64,000 nt of DNA from Phycisphaerae bacterium (GTDB lineage Bacteria; Planctomycetota; Phycisphaerae; UBA1845): contig JAJDDV010000210.1 in assembly GCA_029260135.1 (NCBI GenBank), positions 1 through 64,000 on the forward strand, in the 5' to 3' direction. Position 1 is the first letter of the stretch. Every line of letters begins with the position of its first letter. Below the pieces are notes generated by a model. It was given only the letters and a program-made list of their open reading frames with translations, was not told the DNA's origin and made no database searches. The translations under genes and the position numbers were made by a program. Of the stretch, positions 1 to 9,870 are shown piece after piece.

Positions 1-2811
1 GACTTCCTCGCCATCCAGGCAACCGTCGCCGTCGGTATCCGCCTGTTTCGGATCGGTTCCCGTTTCGCAAAGGTCCCGGGCGCCGCAGCAGTGGTTCGAT
101 TCGAACACATCGGCCAGGCCGTCGCCATCACCATCGGTGCAATCGGTGGAGTCGCCCTTGTAGGTTCCGCCAAGGCCCAGCTCGCAGACCTCCTGCGCCG
201 ACTGCGGACCGCCGGCCACGGTCACCTGACACGACCCGTCCGTCAGGCAGCACGCCCCTCTCGGACAGCCCGAACAGTCCGGCGGCAAAGTCTCATGAAT
301 GTGACCCCCGCCGGCGTGACCCACCTTATGGCAGCACTGATCGCCCGTCACCGGATCTTCCTCCACGCCCGGCGCGAAGTTCTGACCGCACGTAAACACC
401 GTATTCCCCCCCCTTGGACGATGCGCCCAGGGCGCGTCCCCGAGCGTCGTCAACGAAATCGGCGGCATACCGAGCGTCTGCGTGTTCAGAACACGTACGG
501 CGATCGGATCATCGACTTGCGTAAAGGTGTACACCGGTTGCACGCGGAACGTCGCCGAGAACGTTCCGCCGTTTTCGTGCGTCTTCGTCACCGACATGGT
601 CCCCGGTGGTGGCGGTGCGCCGGTAGCCAGCTTGACGCTTACGTTCCATTGCGTCGCGCCGCCTCCAGCGTACGTAACCGTGATCGGCTCACAGCTCACC
701 AAGCTGAGTTCTTCGAGTTCGATTGCCGTCGACGCCTCCGTACCGATGTCTGGCAGTTTCATCAGATCATGACGTTGCAGACTCGTGTCGAAGTCGCCGC
801 CGCCGCTTCCACCCAAAAGGATCGCGCCGTCGAACGGCTCCGACCCGGGACCGAAGAAGTCCGCCGGAATCGGTTGATCGCAGAAGCTGCTCTTCGTTCC
901 GCCGCACTCCGTTCGCCAGCAGTCCGTACCCGGACGGATGATCCCCTCACACACCTCGTCGTATCCGTTCCCGTCCGGATCGCCCTGGCAGGCACTGGCG
1001 ACGATTCCGCCGGTGGCTGTGCAATCCGAAGCCGTCTCCTCGGTGCAGCTCCCGTTGCCACGACAGCAACCCTGAACCAGGGGATTCACCGTGATCACCG
1101 CGGGCTCGAGCAGACCATACGGGACAAACGCTAACGACGAGTCGAACAGAAACGTCTCCGTCACACCCGTGTCAAACCCGATCGTGAACGTACCCTCCGC
1201 ATCCGCCGGGACGTCGAGCACAAGCGTTCCGGCATAGCCCGGCACGCCGAGGTCCTCTTCCCCGCCCCAGAGGCCTAGGGTGGCGCCGAAACGGACGGAC
1301 GGACTTGTCGTGTCCACACCCACTGTGACTCCTTGATTGTAGAAAACGTAGTCATCACGGCCGCTGAGGATGAACGCCGGCTCGCAGAATCCGCCCGTCG
1401 AAGCAGGATAGCTGCAAGTCGAGCCCCGGCAGGAGTCCATACCGACGAGGGGGCAGTCGGAATCACTGAAGCAAGGGGCGTCTGAGAAGCTGCAGACGCC
1501 GCCGTACGCGGTCGTGCACTCCGCGTCGCTCGAGCACGCCAACGTGGCAAGTCCCAAGGTCCCGGTCAAGCCGCTGGCGTATCCGTCGGCGTCGATCTGC
1601 GTCTGATACGCGCGCAGCAGCGGATCCATGTCATGATCCGGATCCCAGTCCGCGATGCGGAACTCGAGCATCACAGTCTGACCCCCGCCTTCGAGAACAA
1701 TCTCGTTTCCGATCACCGTGTGAATGCCGCTGGCATGGATCGGCAAGAGATCAACCACCGCCACGCCTTCAACGCGACAGTCCGAGTCGCAGCCGTCGCC
1801 CGGGCTGACGCCGCCGTCATCGCATTCCTCGTTGAATTCCAGCACTCCGTTTCCACAGACGCCCTCGATTCTGCACAGCTCATCGCATCCGTCATCAGGC
1901 GTCGTGTTCCCATCGTCGCACGTTTCTCCCGTCTCCAGCACCGTGTTGCCGCACGCGAACGGACCCGCCGGACAACCCGCGCCCACGAACCCGGCGTACG
2001 CCGACCCGGAACAGGGATTTCCGGATCCCGGCGCGAACGGATAGGCACGACCGGACATCGCCCCAATCACCGCTATCGTGTCGGAGACAGTGATGTGACC
2101 TTCGATCAAAGGGCCGGGACCCGTGGTGACCCCGATCAAGTCCACCCGAGTCTTGCTCGGATCGAGGTATCCGGCGAACTTCGCCATGACGCTGACGATG
2201 TCCGTGGGAACGCCGATGATTCCGTCCGAGGCACCCCACAGTCCGCCTACCGGAAGACCAACCACATCCCCATACGCACTCGTCGGAATCATGGTTGGGG
2301 TGGAGTAACTGGGTTCGTCGTCCAGCAGGCAAAGTGAATCGATAACCTGAACGCAGTAGGCACTCGAGGGGAGAATCCCCTCACCATACACATGGACCAT
2401 CTCGTACGTGCTCCAGTCCGTGAAGTACGGTTCGCACTGAAGCTGTGACGCCCAAAAAGTCACGCCCCCCCCCGGCGGGCTGCCGTACCCAACGCCGGGC
2501 GACTCGCTGGCAAGAAACGGCTCGCCCAACCACATCGACACGCCATTCCACACGTCGTAAGGACCGGGAAGGTGCGAGAACGTGACGCGAATCGCCTGCG
2601 TTTGACCGGTATTACCGGCCGAGAACGAAATGAACCGGTTCTTCGCGTTGATCACGAGCGTACCCGTGTGATCCGGGATCATCTCGGCACTCGGCGAACT
2701 CGATGCCGGGCACCCGGAGGCCTCGACCGATTCGGGAAACGAAAGGAAGGGAACACAAACGCCAAACACTGCAAACACAACGCTACCAATGCCGACTCGA
2801 CTCATCCGCAT
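1..2811 (-). CDS. Secreted Cys-rich repeat protein, C-terminus beyond window
   Basis: An uninterrupted minus-strand frame runs from ATG 2811 off the left edge (at least 937 codons), so the C-terminus is missing. The start is set by an AAGGAG seven bases upstream; a second ATG at 2805 is less well spaced. The N-terminus is a plausible signal peptide (MRMSRVGIGSVVFAVFGV). Roughly residues 287-340 hold two tandem cysteine repeats of the CGNGVLE...CDDG type (DUF4215, also called Myxococcus Cys-rich repeat). Further on come GCCRGNGSC and GACCLTDGSC motifs typical of planctomycete surface proteins, and the last visible residues (DTDGDGCLDGEE) look like a calcium-binding thrombospondin-3 or EF-hand loop. 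The gene is divergent from the first multihaem cytochrome across 745 bases. I infer a secreted structural or adhesive protein; no enzymatic motif is visible. Confidence 0.85.
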   Translation of the reverse strand, partial: MRMSRVGIGSVVFAVFGVCVPFLSFPESVEASGCPASSSPSAEMIPDHTGTLVINAKNRFISFSAGNTGQTQAIRVTFSHLPGPYDVWNGVSMWLGEPFLASESPGVGYGSPPGGGVTFWASQLQCEPYFTDWSTYEMVHVYGEGILPSSAYCVQVIDSLCLLDDEPSYSTPTMIPTSAYGDVVGLPVGGLWGASDGIIGVPTDIVSVMAKFAGYLDPSKTRVDLIGVTTGPGPLIEGHITVSDTIAVIGAMSGRAYPFAPGSGNPCSGSAYAGFVGAGCPAGPFACGNTVLETGETCDDGNTTPDDGCDELCRIEGVCGNGVLEFNEECDDGGVSPGDGCDSDCRVEGVAVVDLLPIHASGIHTVIGNEIVLEGGGQTVMLEFRIADWDPDHDMDPLLRAYQTQIDADGYASGLTGTLGLATLACSSDAECTTAYGGVCSFSDAPCFSDSDCPLVGMDSCRGSTCSYPASTGGFCEPAFILSGRDDYVFYNQGVTVGVDTTSPSVRFGATLGLWGGEEDLGVPGYAGTLVLDVPADAEGTFTIGFDTGVTETFLFDSSLAFVPYGLLEPAVITVNPLVQGCCRGNGSCTEETASDCTATGGIVASACQGDPDGNGYDEVCEGIIRPGTDCWRTECGGTKSSFCDQPIPADFFGPGSEPFDGAILLGGSGGGDFDTSLQRHDLMKLPDIGTEASTAIELEELSLVSCEPITVTYAGGGATQWNVSVKLATGAPPPPGTMSVTKTHENGGTFSATFRVQPVYTFTQVDDPIAVRVLNTQTLGMPPISLTTLGDAPWAHRPRGGNTVFTCGQNFAPGVEEDPVTGDQCCHKVGHAGGGHIHETLPPDCSGCPRGACCLTDGSCQVTVAGGPQSAQEVCELGLGGTYKGDSTDCTDGDGDGLADVFESNHCCGARDLCETGTDPKQADTDGDGCLDGEEV

Positions 2812-3556
2812 CCTTGTTCTCCTTTTGGATGTGGCCGTTCCAAGGGCCCAGCCATTCTCAGGGACCGTAACTGCGCGTACCGACACTCCAGGGAATGCGA
2901 TCGTGCTGAGGTGGACGACAACCGCAGGCAAAGAGGACGGGGCCTAGTCGGAAGGGGGACCGATCAGGACCAAGCCGACCTGCTGGTTGTTGTCGTCAAC
3001 CGTAGGGCTGACAACACCGCAAGACGTCGCACCGAACTCCGAACTCCTGATCAGCTGTCGATAATACGATTCACCGTTAGGAGACTTGACACGTCCTTGA
3101 AAGAAAATCCTGCTCGCGTTGAACGCCGAACGGTTGCCGTCGGGTTTGGCGACGCGTCCCGAGCACGATTTCGGTGCGTCGTAAGAGAGAAACTTCTCGA
3201 AATCGGGACCGAGCCTCGCGGCGTTCCCGATAGTGCGAATCGGCTCTCGGGGGCGGGGCCGAAATCGCGCGTTGACCGCGATCCACGCCTCGCCTCGAAA
3301 AAGGAGGGCGGGTGCCCGTTTCCTAGACGGAAACAGCTCGATTTCGCTGACCGCAAAAGGGCTGCCTTACGACCGCAGCGAACCGGACGAGTTTTTGAAG
3401 TGCCAATGTCCAATAGCTCTGTTTCGGACATCGGGGAACCTGGCGTCACCACCGTTGGGGATACCGGCAACCGACCCTGGTATCGAGCTTGCTATTTTAT
3501 CTGCGCGAAGATAGGCAGCCTGTGATTTGCGCTATCCACAAGAACGTAAGGAGAGA
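2812..3556. other. Divergent intergenic region between secreted protein and cytochrome 1
   Basis: This 745-base region separates two divergently transcribed secreted-protein genes and must hold both promoters. The only signals I can place are the two ribosome binding sites at its ends. I looked for a c-di-GMP (GEMM) riboswitch core, because such switches control multihaem cytochromes elsewhere, and found no convincing match. Reading frames across it lack family resemblance. Confidence 0.5.
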
Positions 3557-6500
3557 ATGGCAGTGACCACCGCGTTGACGCTAATGCTCGTCGTAACCAC
3601 CTGGGGACAGGTCGGTCCGCTTCCGCACCTCGAATCGCTGAATCAGGGTGTCGACACTCCCGCGCGGGTCGCGGTGGCTCCCGATGGTACGGTGCTGATC
3701 ACCGACCCGACGCGGAACCGTATTCTTCGATTCGACGCAGCCTCCGTCCCGCTTTCGGCGTGGATCGTGCCGGAAGGTCCCGTCGGCATCGGTGCGCACC
3801 CCGATGGGCGGTTCTTCGTCTCGCTGCAGGATGTGCCCCAGGTAGGCGTTTATGACGCGACCTTGACGCGCACTGGATTCCTCGGCGAGGGCAACCCGAT
3901 GGTCTCCTTCGTGCGTCCGACCGCCATTGCCATCAGCGACTCAACGGGCAAGGTCTACGTGGTGGATTCCGGCGGGGACAGAGTCTACGGATTCGCCGGC
4001 GACGGAACGCTGGCGTTGATGACCGGCATTCGGGGCGAACTGCCGGGTCAGCTTCAGTTCCCCAGTGCGATCGCCGTCGACGAAGGGAACAACCGCCTCG
4101 TCGTCGCAGACCATGATAACTTCAGGATTCAGATCTTTTCGACCACCGGTTTGTTTCTGCAACGCTTCGGCTATCGCATGAAGTACGTCGTGGGCGGCAC
4201 CCAGGAAGGATGGATGCCGCGCACGCTCGGGCTCGCCGTCGACGCAGCAGGCCGCATTTACGTCGCCGACGCCATGATGAGCACCGTCCGCATCTTTGAT
4301 CAAACAGGAACCGAACTGGGCAAAGTGCTCCAATACGGATCCGCACCCGGCGATCTCCGAACCCCCGGCGGCCTCGCGCTGAGCAACGACGAATCGAAAC
4401 TCTACGTCGTCAGCGCCAACACCTCCAGTGTCGAAGTCTACACCACGCCCACGCTCGGCGCGGGCGCCGATCTGGCGAGCGCAAGGCCCGACCAGGCGAT
4501 GGATCCGCCGGGCACCAACCGAAGTTTGTTCGACGTCATCGCCGCCAACACCTTGACACCGATGGTTAAGAGGAACACTCGAGCCCCGATGCGCCAGGAT
4601 GCTTCGAGCGTAGTGGCGGAGTTGCAGGCGGTCGATCCGCTGGTCAGCGTATCGCAGGCGGCGTCAGACGGTCCGCACATCATCCAGGCGTCGGTCATCT
4701 GTGGACGCTGTCACGGAATCGACGGTCAGCCCGGCGGTCACCCCGGATTGCTGGAGGGGCAGAACATGCTCTGCTTCTCGTGCCATAGTGGTGCCGGTCA
4801 GTCATCGACCCTTCCGATCCACGAAAGCGATGTGGCCGACCCCTTCGGGACGAACCCTGCGGCGATCGACGGGAAGGGTACTTCGCACGCGTGGGGCGTG
4901 CCGGCCGTCAACGCGATGGCGGATGCCGTCGGTCCCGTGCCGGGGAGTGCCATGGACCAGGAGCTTGTGGGTGGTTTGATCCTCTGCTCGACCTGCCATG
5001 ACGAGCACACCTCGGAGGCGGGCTGGCCGTATTTGCGGCGGTCGAACACCGGCGACGGCATGTGCAAAGAGTGTCATTCGGCGCGGAATCGCGGGCCGGG
5101 TCAGGGTGGGAGCCACGCCGTCGGCTTTGATTATCCCGGAGGTGTTGGCGAGTTTCCAGCAACATCCAGTATCGTGCCACTTGTTCTGAAGGATGCCAAG
5201 GTCGAGTGCCTGACCTGTCACGACATTCACAATGTGGATTCCGGAGGCGCGAACGGCGGGGCAGGAGACGGGATGCTGCTGCGTGTCGCCAACGACGAGA
5301 CATTATGTCAGACCTGTCACACGGGGCATATTGGCCACACGCCGAGCGGTTCGTGGCAGCCGACGTGTCAAGACTGTCACGCGGTTCATGATGTGTCGAA
5401 CACAAACTTGTCGTTGGTCGGCGCGACGGTTCACAACCGGACGCTGGGCGTGGACAAGACCGTGGTCTTCGCGGCGCGAGACGGGGTCGGGAGCTTCGAC
5501 GACGGCGATCCGGCGTTGAATGACGGGATCTGCCAGGTGTGTCACACGGTGACCACCTACCACAAGCACGACGGGACCGGAACGGTTCACAATGACGGGG
5601 CGACGTGCACGGTCTGTCACCCGCACGACGCCGGGTTCATGCCGACGGGGGGCGATTGTACGTCCTGCCACTCGGTGGCGCAGGACAATGGTGACGGTAT
5701 TCCTGTGGGTGGTCGTCGCGCGGTGGTCGGGGAGTTTCCCGTAGCCGATGCGCATGCGCACTACGGCGTGGATCTGGACAACAACGCTTGCCGTGTGTGC
5801 CACGACCAGTCGACGCACATGGACGGTAACGTCGACTTGATTGATCCGGACGACGGTAGTCTTTACACGTTCGTGAGCCCGGATCAGCTCACGTCGGATC
5901 CTGACCTGTCCGATTTCTGCGCCGGTTGCCACGACGCGGACGGCGCGGTTCGACTCGGCGCTTTGGCGCTGGATCCGTTCGGCAACGGCAACGTTCCGCC
6001 GCCGGTGGCGGAGAGATTCCAGGGCACGCTTCAATGGGAGGAAGAGTACGGCGATTTCTGCTTCGGGACGGAAGGCAATCTCCGCCCGGTGAACAGCCAC
6101 CACGACATCAGCGATGCGGATCAGGCGTTCAGCGGCGCGAAGATCGAGTGCCTGAGCTGTCACGGGGCGCACACGGCGTCTCAATCGCAGCCGATCTCCG
6201 ACCCGTTCAACACGACGACGGCCTGGGCGGGCGATGGCAACGGGTTCTGCCTTTCGTGTCACGCCGGCGGAGCGAGCCCCGTCGATCCCGGATTCCCCTC
6301 GGGGGTTGTCGGTCCGATTATCGATGTGACGGATCCGCGCTGGTCGTCGTTGGGCATGGACTGGTGCGAGATTCTCGACGGCGCGTGCGCGGTGGGCGAT
6401 TGCTCGTCGCTCCGAGGGGTCGACAGCAGGAAATTCGACGAGGGTCCCTGGTGGGTCCAGTACACGTGGACGCATGAGGCACACGGTCTGGACTCGAAGC

Positions 6501-7741
6501 GAGGTTGGAACGGTTACTCCGGGGCGACGGCGTACGACATGGACTGCCAGGTCTGCCACGACCCGCACGGATCGTATTCGGCGACGAACACGGCCGGGAA
6601 TCCCTACATGATCCGCGACGTTGTCGACGGCAGTGCGTTTGAGGATGACGGAAGCCTGGACGGCGGGTTCAACGGGCCGCCCTTCACAACGTTCGGGACG
6701 TCGCGCGAGGTCGTGGTCCCGGTCAGTGGGATCGACGTCGGCTGGGGCAGCCCGCAGGGGCTTTGCGAGGCCTGTCACGCGGGCTGGGTCAATTCGATGT
6801 GGGCGCACGGTATGTGCAGCGGTTGCCAAACGTGCCATGGACACGGAATGGCATGGGGGGCTGTGGATGCCGTGGACTACAACAGTGATACGCCGCTTCC
6901 GTTCAACGATACGTGCGAGCGCGGATGGATCTACGAACTCGGAGGGGCTCACGGCCCGCGGCTGAAGGTCGATGCGCCACGGGTGGAGGGCAACACGAAC
7001 GCGCTCGACGACAGCACGCCGATTTGCGGTACGGATTCACCGCGTCAGGGGTTGTGGTATGCCGTGGCGGGAACCGGCGGTACGTTGACGGTGTCCACCT
7101 GTCAGCCGGGTACGACCTTTGACACGAGTCTTCAGGTTTTTTGTGGGTGTGACTTGGTGGGCTGCGTCGGCGGGAACGACGATGACGCTTCCTGTGCGCT
7201 TTCTCCGACGAGTTCGACCTTCAGTTGGTGCTCCGATCCCGATCAGCTTTACTCCGTTCACGTCGGTGGTTCCGGTGCGAGTTCAGGCGTCTTCGAGCTG
7301 CTCCTGACGGACGACGGCATTGCCTGCGGCAGTGCGCCAGCTTGTACGCCGGATATTGGAGCTTGTTGCGTGGGCGAGACTAATACGGCCAACAACCTTC
7401 GCACCGAGTGCGACGGGCTCGGCGGCGACTGGTATCTGGGCGAGGATTGCGCAACGTTTACGTGTCCACCACTTGGTGCGTGTTGCGACGCGGGCGAGTC
7501 GTGCGTGGCGACGAACACCCAGGCTCAGTGTACGGCGCTGGGCGGGACGTGGACGACGGGGCAGGACTGTGCGACGTTTGCGTGCCCTGCTCCCGGGCTG
7601 GCTCCGCAAACGCCTGCTTCGGGCGGCGTGGCGAAGAGCGCAGAACCGCTGGATATGGGGCCTGGTTCGGTTCCGATGGGCGAGGGGGCGACGACGCGGC
7701 CGCTACACAAACCGCTGCACCGAGCGAACGAGCGCCGATAA
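3557..7741 (+). CDS. NHL-propeller/17-haem c-type cytochrome fusion (cytochrome 1)
   Basis: This 1394-residue protein starts at ATG 3557, just after AAGGAG; an in-frame GTG at 3563 would give better spacing. A short hydrophobic N-terminus (MAVTTALTLMLVVTTWG) is the likely export signal. Residues about 25-310 are NHL-type propeller blades, with repeats such as PTAIAISDSTGKVYVVDSGG. From about residue 378 to 1095 there are 17 CXXCH haem-c motifs, many followed by a second His (for example CLTCHDIH, CLSCHGAH). A region with Cys-rich loops follows, and the C-terminus carries two GACC-type cysteine repeats shared with secreted planctomycete proteins. It lacks the EF-hand-like linker of the other three cytochromes. 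The haem attachment implies export and assembly outside the cytoplasmic membrane. Electron transfer is inferred from the haems; substrate and partners are unknown. Confidence 0.9.
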   Translation: MAVTTALTLMLVVTTWGQVGPLPHLESLNQGVDTPARVAVAPDGTVLITDPTRNRILRFDAASVPLSAWIVPEGPVGIGAHPDGRFFVSLQDVPQVGVYDATLTRTGFLGEGNPMVSFVRPTAIAISDSTGKVYVVDSGGDRVYGFAGDGTLALMTGIRGELPGQLQFPSAIAVDEGNNRLVVADHDNFRIQIFSTTGLFLQRFGYRMKYVVGGTQEGWMPRTLGLAVDAAGRIYVADAMMSTVRIFDQTGTELGKVLQYGSAPGDLRTPGGLALSNDESKLYVVSANTSSVEVYTTPTLGAGADLASARPDQAMDPPGTNRSLFDVIAANTLTPMVKRNTRAPMRQDASSVVAELQAVDPLVSVSQAASDGPHIIQASVICGRCHGIDGQPGGHPGLLEGQNMLCFSCHSGAGQSSTLPIHESDVADPFGTNPAAIDGKGTSHAWGVPAVNAMADAVGPVPGSAMDQELVGGLILCSTCHDEHTSEAGWPYLRRSNTGDGMCKECHSARNRGPGQGGSHAVGFDYPGGVGEFPATSSIVPLVLKDAKVECLTCHDIHNVDSGGANGGAGDGMLLRVANDETLCQTCHTGHIGHTPSGSWQPTCQDCHAVHDVSNTNLSLVGATVHNRTLGVDKTVVFAARDGVGSFDDGDPALNDGICQVCHTVTTYHKHDGTGTVHNDGATCTVCHPHDAGFMPTGGDCTSCHSVAQDNGDGIPVGGRRAVVGEFPVADAHAHYGVDLDNNACRVCHDQSTHMDGNVDLIDPDDGSLYTFVSPDQLTSDPDLSDFCAGCHDADGAVRLGALALDPFGNGNVPPPVAERFQGTLQWEEEYGDFCFGTEGNLRPVNSHHDISDADQAFSGAKIECLSCHGAHTASQSQPISDPFNTTTAWAGDGNGFCLSCHAGGASPVDPGFPSGVVGPIIDVTDPRWSSLGMDWCEILDGACAVGDCSSLRGVDSRKFDEGPWWVQYTWTHEAHGLDSKRGWNGYSGATAYDMDCQVCHDPHGSYSATNTAGNPYMIRDVVDGSAFEDDGSLDGGFNGPPFTTFGTSREVVVPVSGIDVGWGSPQGLCEACHAGWVNSMWAHGMCSGCQTCHGHGMAWGAVDAVDYNSDTPLPFNDTCERGWIYELGGAHGPRLKVDAPRVEGNTNALDDSTPICGTDSPRQGLWYAVAGTGGTLTVSTCQPGTTFDTSLQVFCGCDLVGCVGGNDDDASCALSPTSSTFSWCSDPDQLYSVHVGGSGASSGVFELLLTDDGIACGSAPACTPDIGACCVGETNTANNLRTECDGLGGDWYLGEDCATFTCPPLGACCDAGESCVATNTQAQCTALGGTWTTGQDCATFACPAPGLAPQTPASGGVAKSAEPLDMGPGSVPMGEGATTRPLHKPLHRANERR

Positions 7742-7838
7742 CGGGCGCTCGCGCGGGTCGGCGCGGTTCTTGCACTTGTCTTTCCAGGGAATAGTTCGGA
7801 CAATGTATGGGGAGAGTCATCCTAGGAAGGGGTCCTAT

Positions 7839-8672
7839 ATGTCCTGCGTTCGATACATTGCTACATCGTTCGTTCTGCTCGGAGCGGTCTTGGGAGGTCC
7901 TGCGTCGCGTGCGGTGTCGGCGGACAGTGTCAACGTCTATCCGAACAAGGACGGCACGCTGGTGGATGGCGGGGTCCACGGTTCCTTTGGCGGAGGGGCC
8001 GACGGCATGGACTGGTTCTTCAACGGTTTCGGGAACATCCCTGAAGGTGCGATCACGCGGAGCGTATCGGACCCGGACCGGAAATTCGAGAGCCGGCTTG
8101 TTTTTGAGTATGACCTGCTGCGGGTGACGTACACGGCGCCGGTCACGGCGACGCTTCACTTCAACTTGCGGAGTGCGCCGGTTTTTCCGATTCGGCAAGT
8201 GGAGGTGTTCGTTTTCAGTTATCCGGCGGACCTTTTGGAGCAGAAGTCGGACTACGATGAAGGCCCTGCGGAGCTCCAGGGGCACGCGGTGACCATCAAC
8301 TATGGGGCTACCAAGTCGTATGTGGTGGATGTGAGTCCAGTGGTCGATGCGGCGCTGCTCTCGGGCGTAAAGAAGGTGGGGTTTCGCTTTCAGATCAACC
8401 CCGCGACGTCGAATCCGGATAGTCAGGCGTTTATCGACGCGAAGGACAGCGATCCGACGACGAAGCCGACCCTCGTGGTGAAGGACTCCGCTCCCGGAGA
8501 GGTTGACGGAGACGGCGTGGCGTCGATGGGTGACGTTCCTGAGTTCGAAACGTGCATGATGGGGCCGAGTTCTTCTCGAGGCGTTTCGTGCGAGCTGGCT
8601 GACTTCGATTCGGACGGCGATGTCGACCTACGCGACTACCAGTTCTTGCATCGTTATTTCGCGACCCGCTGA
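7839..8672 (+). CDS. Secreted protein with dockerin-like C-terminus
   Basis: I choose ATG 7839 because it places a signal peptide (MSCVRYIATSFVLLGAVLGG) at the N-terminus behind an AGGAAGGGG stretch; in-frame starts upstream would bury it. The 277-residue product has a central beta-rich domain resembling DNRLRE-type modules seen in secreted carbohydrate-binding or adhesion proteins, with paired 'LVFEYDL' and 'TKPTLVVKD' ends. The C-terminal 60 residues are a dockerin-like tail: a first calcium loop (VDGDGVASMGDV), the CMMGP motif common in planctomycetes, and a second loop (DFDSDGDVDLRDYQF). It lies between cytochromes 1 and 2, about 100 bases after the first. A structural or accessory role on the cell surface is an inference; no catalytic residues are recognisable. 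Confidence 0.8.
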   Translation: MSCVRYIATSFVLLGAVLGGPASRAVSADSVNVYPNKDGTLVDGGVHGSFGGGADGMDWFFNGFGNIPEGAITRSVSDPDRKFESRLVFEYDLLRVTYTAPVTATLHFNLRSAPVFPIRQVEVFVFSYPADLLEQKSDYDEGPAELQGHAVTINYGATKSYVVDVSPVVDAALLSGVKKVGFRFQINPATSNPDSQAFIDAKDSDPTTKPTLVVKDSAPGEVDGDGVASMGDVPEFETCMMGPSSSRGVSCELADFDSDGDVDLRDYQFLHRYFATR

Positions 8673-8680
8673 GTAAAGGG

Positions 8681-8700
8681 ACCTGCCGTCAGGGGCAGGT
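8681..8700 (+). terminator. Short hairpin after dockerin-tailed gene
   Basis: Eight bases after the stop codon a 7-bp stem (ACCTGCC/GGCAGGT) with a 6-base loop can form. No T-tract follows, so it may be only a weak or factor-assisted terminator, or an mRNA-end structure. Confidence 0.35.
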
Positions 8701-8741
8701 GGGCCAGGGTTCGTGCACAGGGCATTCCTCGCGTTTCTTCG

Positions 8742-9145
8742 TTGCCGATCGTCGGGGATGCCCGATTGACGCCCAGCACGCACGCCATTCAGGTTCCGCA
8801 TCTTCCGCGGTATTCACAGCGTTCACATCACACTCTCTTTTGGTGGCGTCTGAGCCTCACGCGCTATCATGACCTGCCCCCGTCGCAACGAGCGCCTGGG
8901 GCGACGCTGTCCAGGATTGTACGGCGTGCCCTTGCGATCCCCCGAATGGGACGGTGAGCATACCGTTCGATTGTGTCGCGGTTGTCGACAAGTTCCGTAA
9001 CGATACGTGCGCACCGATCAAGTCGAGGACGGATTTTGATCCGGCGGAGCCCAATCGGTTGATCGACGTCTTTGACATGACGCGTTGCCTGAACGCGTTC
9101 ATGGGCGCGCCGTATCCGTTCGGAGCGCCTGTAGATTGTCCGTAA
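8742..9145 (+). pseudogene. Decayed C-terminal remnant of a planctomycete surface protein
   Basis: From about 8876 a plus-strand frame without a start codon reads AWGDAVQD..., then VVDKFRND, DPAEPNRLIDVFDM and finally GAPYPFGAPVDCP, ending at 9145. From memory this is the standard tail of many Phycisphaerae-type secreted proteins (a WGD...DKF...PYPF..P..CP pattern with dockerin-like loops). Upstream, a different frame near 8760-8800 carries DARLTPSTHAIQV, which fits the segment that normally precedes the tail. The two pieces are out of frame and an in-frame TGA precedes the second. I read this as a frameshifted, truncated gene remnant. A short expressed protein from a GTG at 8954 is possible but less likely. 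Confidence 0.6.
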
Positions 9146-9870
9146 CGGGATGGCCGACCGCAAGGCGGCGCGACGGAACGCAAGCGCGGCGCCGCTCGTT
9201 CGGGAACGACCCGGCGAGCGGCGTCGGGCGTTGGACGAGCAGACGCGGAGAGGAAGTTTGCGTGGGGCCGATTCTCTCGTCCCGGCGTCGAGGTTGGGGT
9301 CTGCGCACGAAGCGGGTATAGGGTCCGATACTCGGGGTCCGGGCGATAGCGCCGTCTCCCATCATCGAGAGACCCATCCGTTTTCTTCCTGGGAGCGGGA
9401 ACTTTTTCGGGTCATCGTTCCGACGCCGGCAAACCGGGCGCCAAACGTAACTCGCTTATTTGCAGGGGGTTACGTGCAGTTCTCTCATTCTTCGGAGCCT
9501 GATACGGCGTGCGCGGTTCAGGATGGCATCACCCTTGCCCTTTCTCAAATAGAGGTAGGTTGCGTCTGTCTCGATGCGGTCTAGGTCTCATCGTTAAGAC
9601 TCTGTATTGATGTCGCGAAGCGGCGGACGACGCCTGTCGGTTTGGAGGACGCTGGAAGTAGGGATGAGATAGCGAGGATTTGACGGCAACGGCGGCGTTC
9701 CGGGCGGGTGGCCACGCTCGAAATGCCTTGTGAACCCGGAACGCTGACAAGGGGCGTGACGGTGCGGAAGCACTGTCACGCCCCTTGTTCGTTGCCTTTG
9801 GATACAACGTGAACGCTGGTACTCAACGTCGGGACTGGATGGGAATTTACCTTTCGTAGGAGTGGTGAGC
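9146..9870. other. Intergenic region before cytochrome 2
   Basis: There is no coding signal here. Visible features are a strong hairpin (listed separately) and an inverted repeat of 7 bases (ACGTAAC...GTTACGT, about 9443-9474). The promoter of cytochrome 2 presumably lies in the last 100 bases; no consensus boxes are clear. Confidence 0.5.
9747..9788. repeat. Perfect 14-bp hairpin with GNRA-type loop
   Basis: Arms 9747-9760 and 9775-9788 are perfect reverse complements (ACAAGGGGCGTGAC and partner). After one mismatched pair, a 4-bp inner stem GTGC/GCAC closes a GGAA tetraloop. It sits about 80 bases upstream of the cytochrome 2 start. No T-run follows on either strand, so it may be a terminator for the relic gene upstream or a 5' UTR structure. 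Confidence 0.6.

Noticed and set aside
2812-3556. c-di-GMP (GEMM) riboswitch before cytochrome 1
   Set aside because: Searched because such switches regulate cytochromes elsewhere, but the core sequences and pairing could not be aligned.
5303-6952. 549-codon minus-strand frame opposite cytochrome 1
   Set aside because: Arg/His/Val-rich composition from reading GC-rich coding DNA backward; the plus strand has haem motifs throughout.
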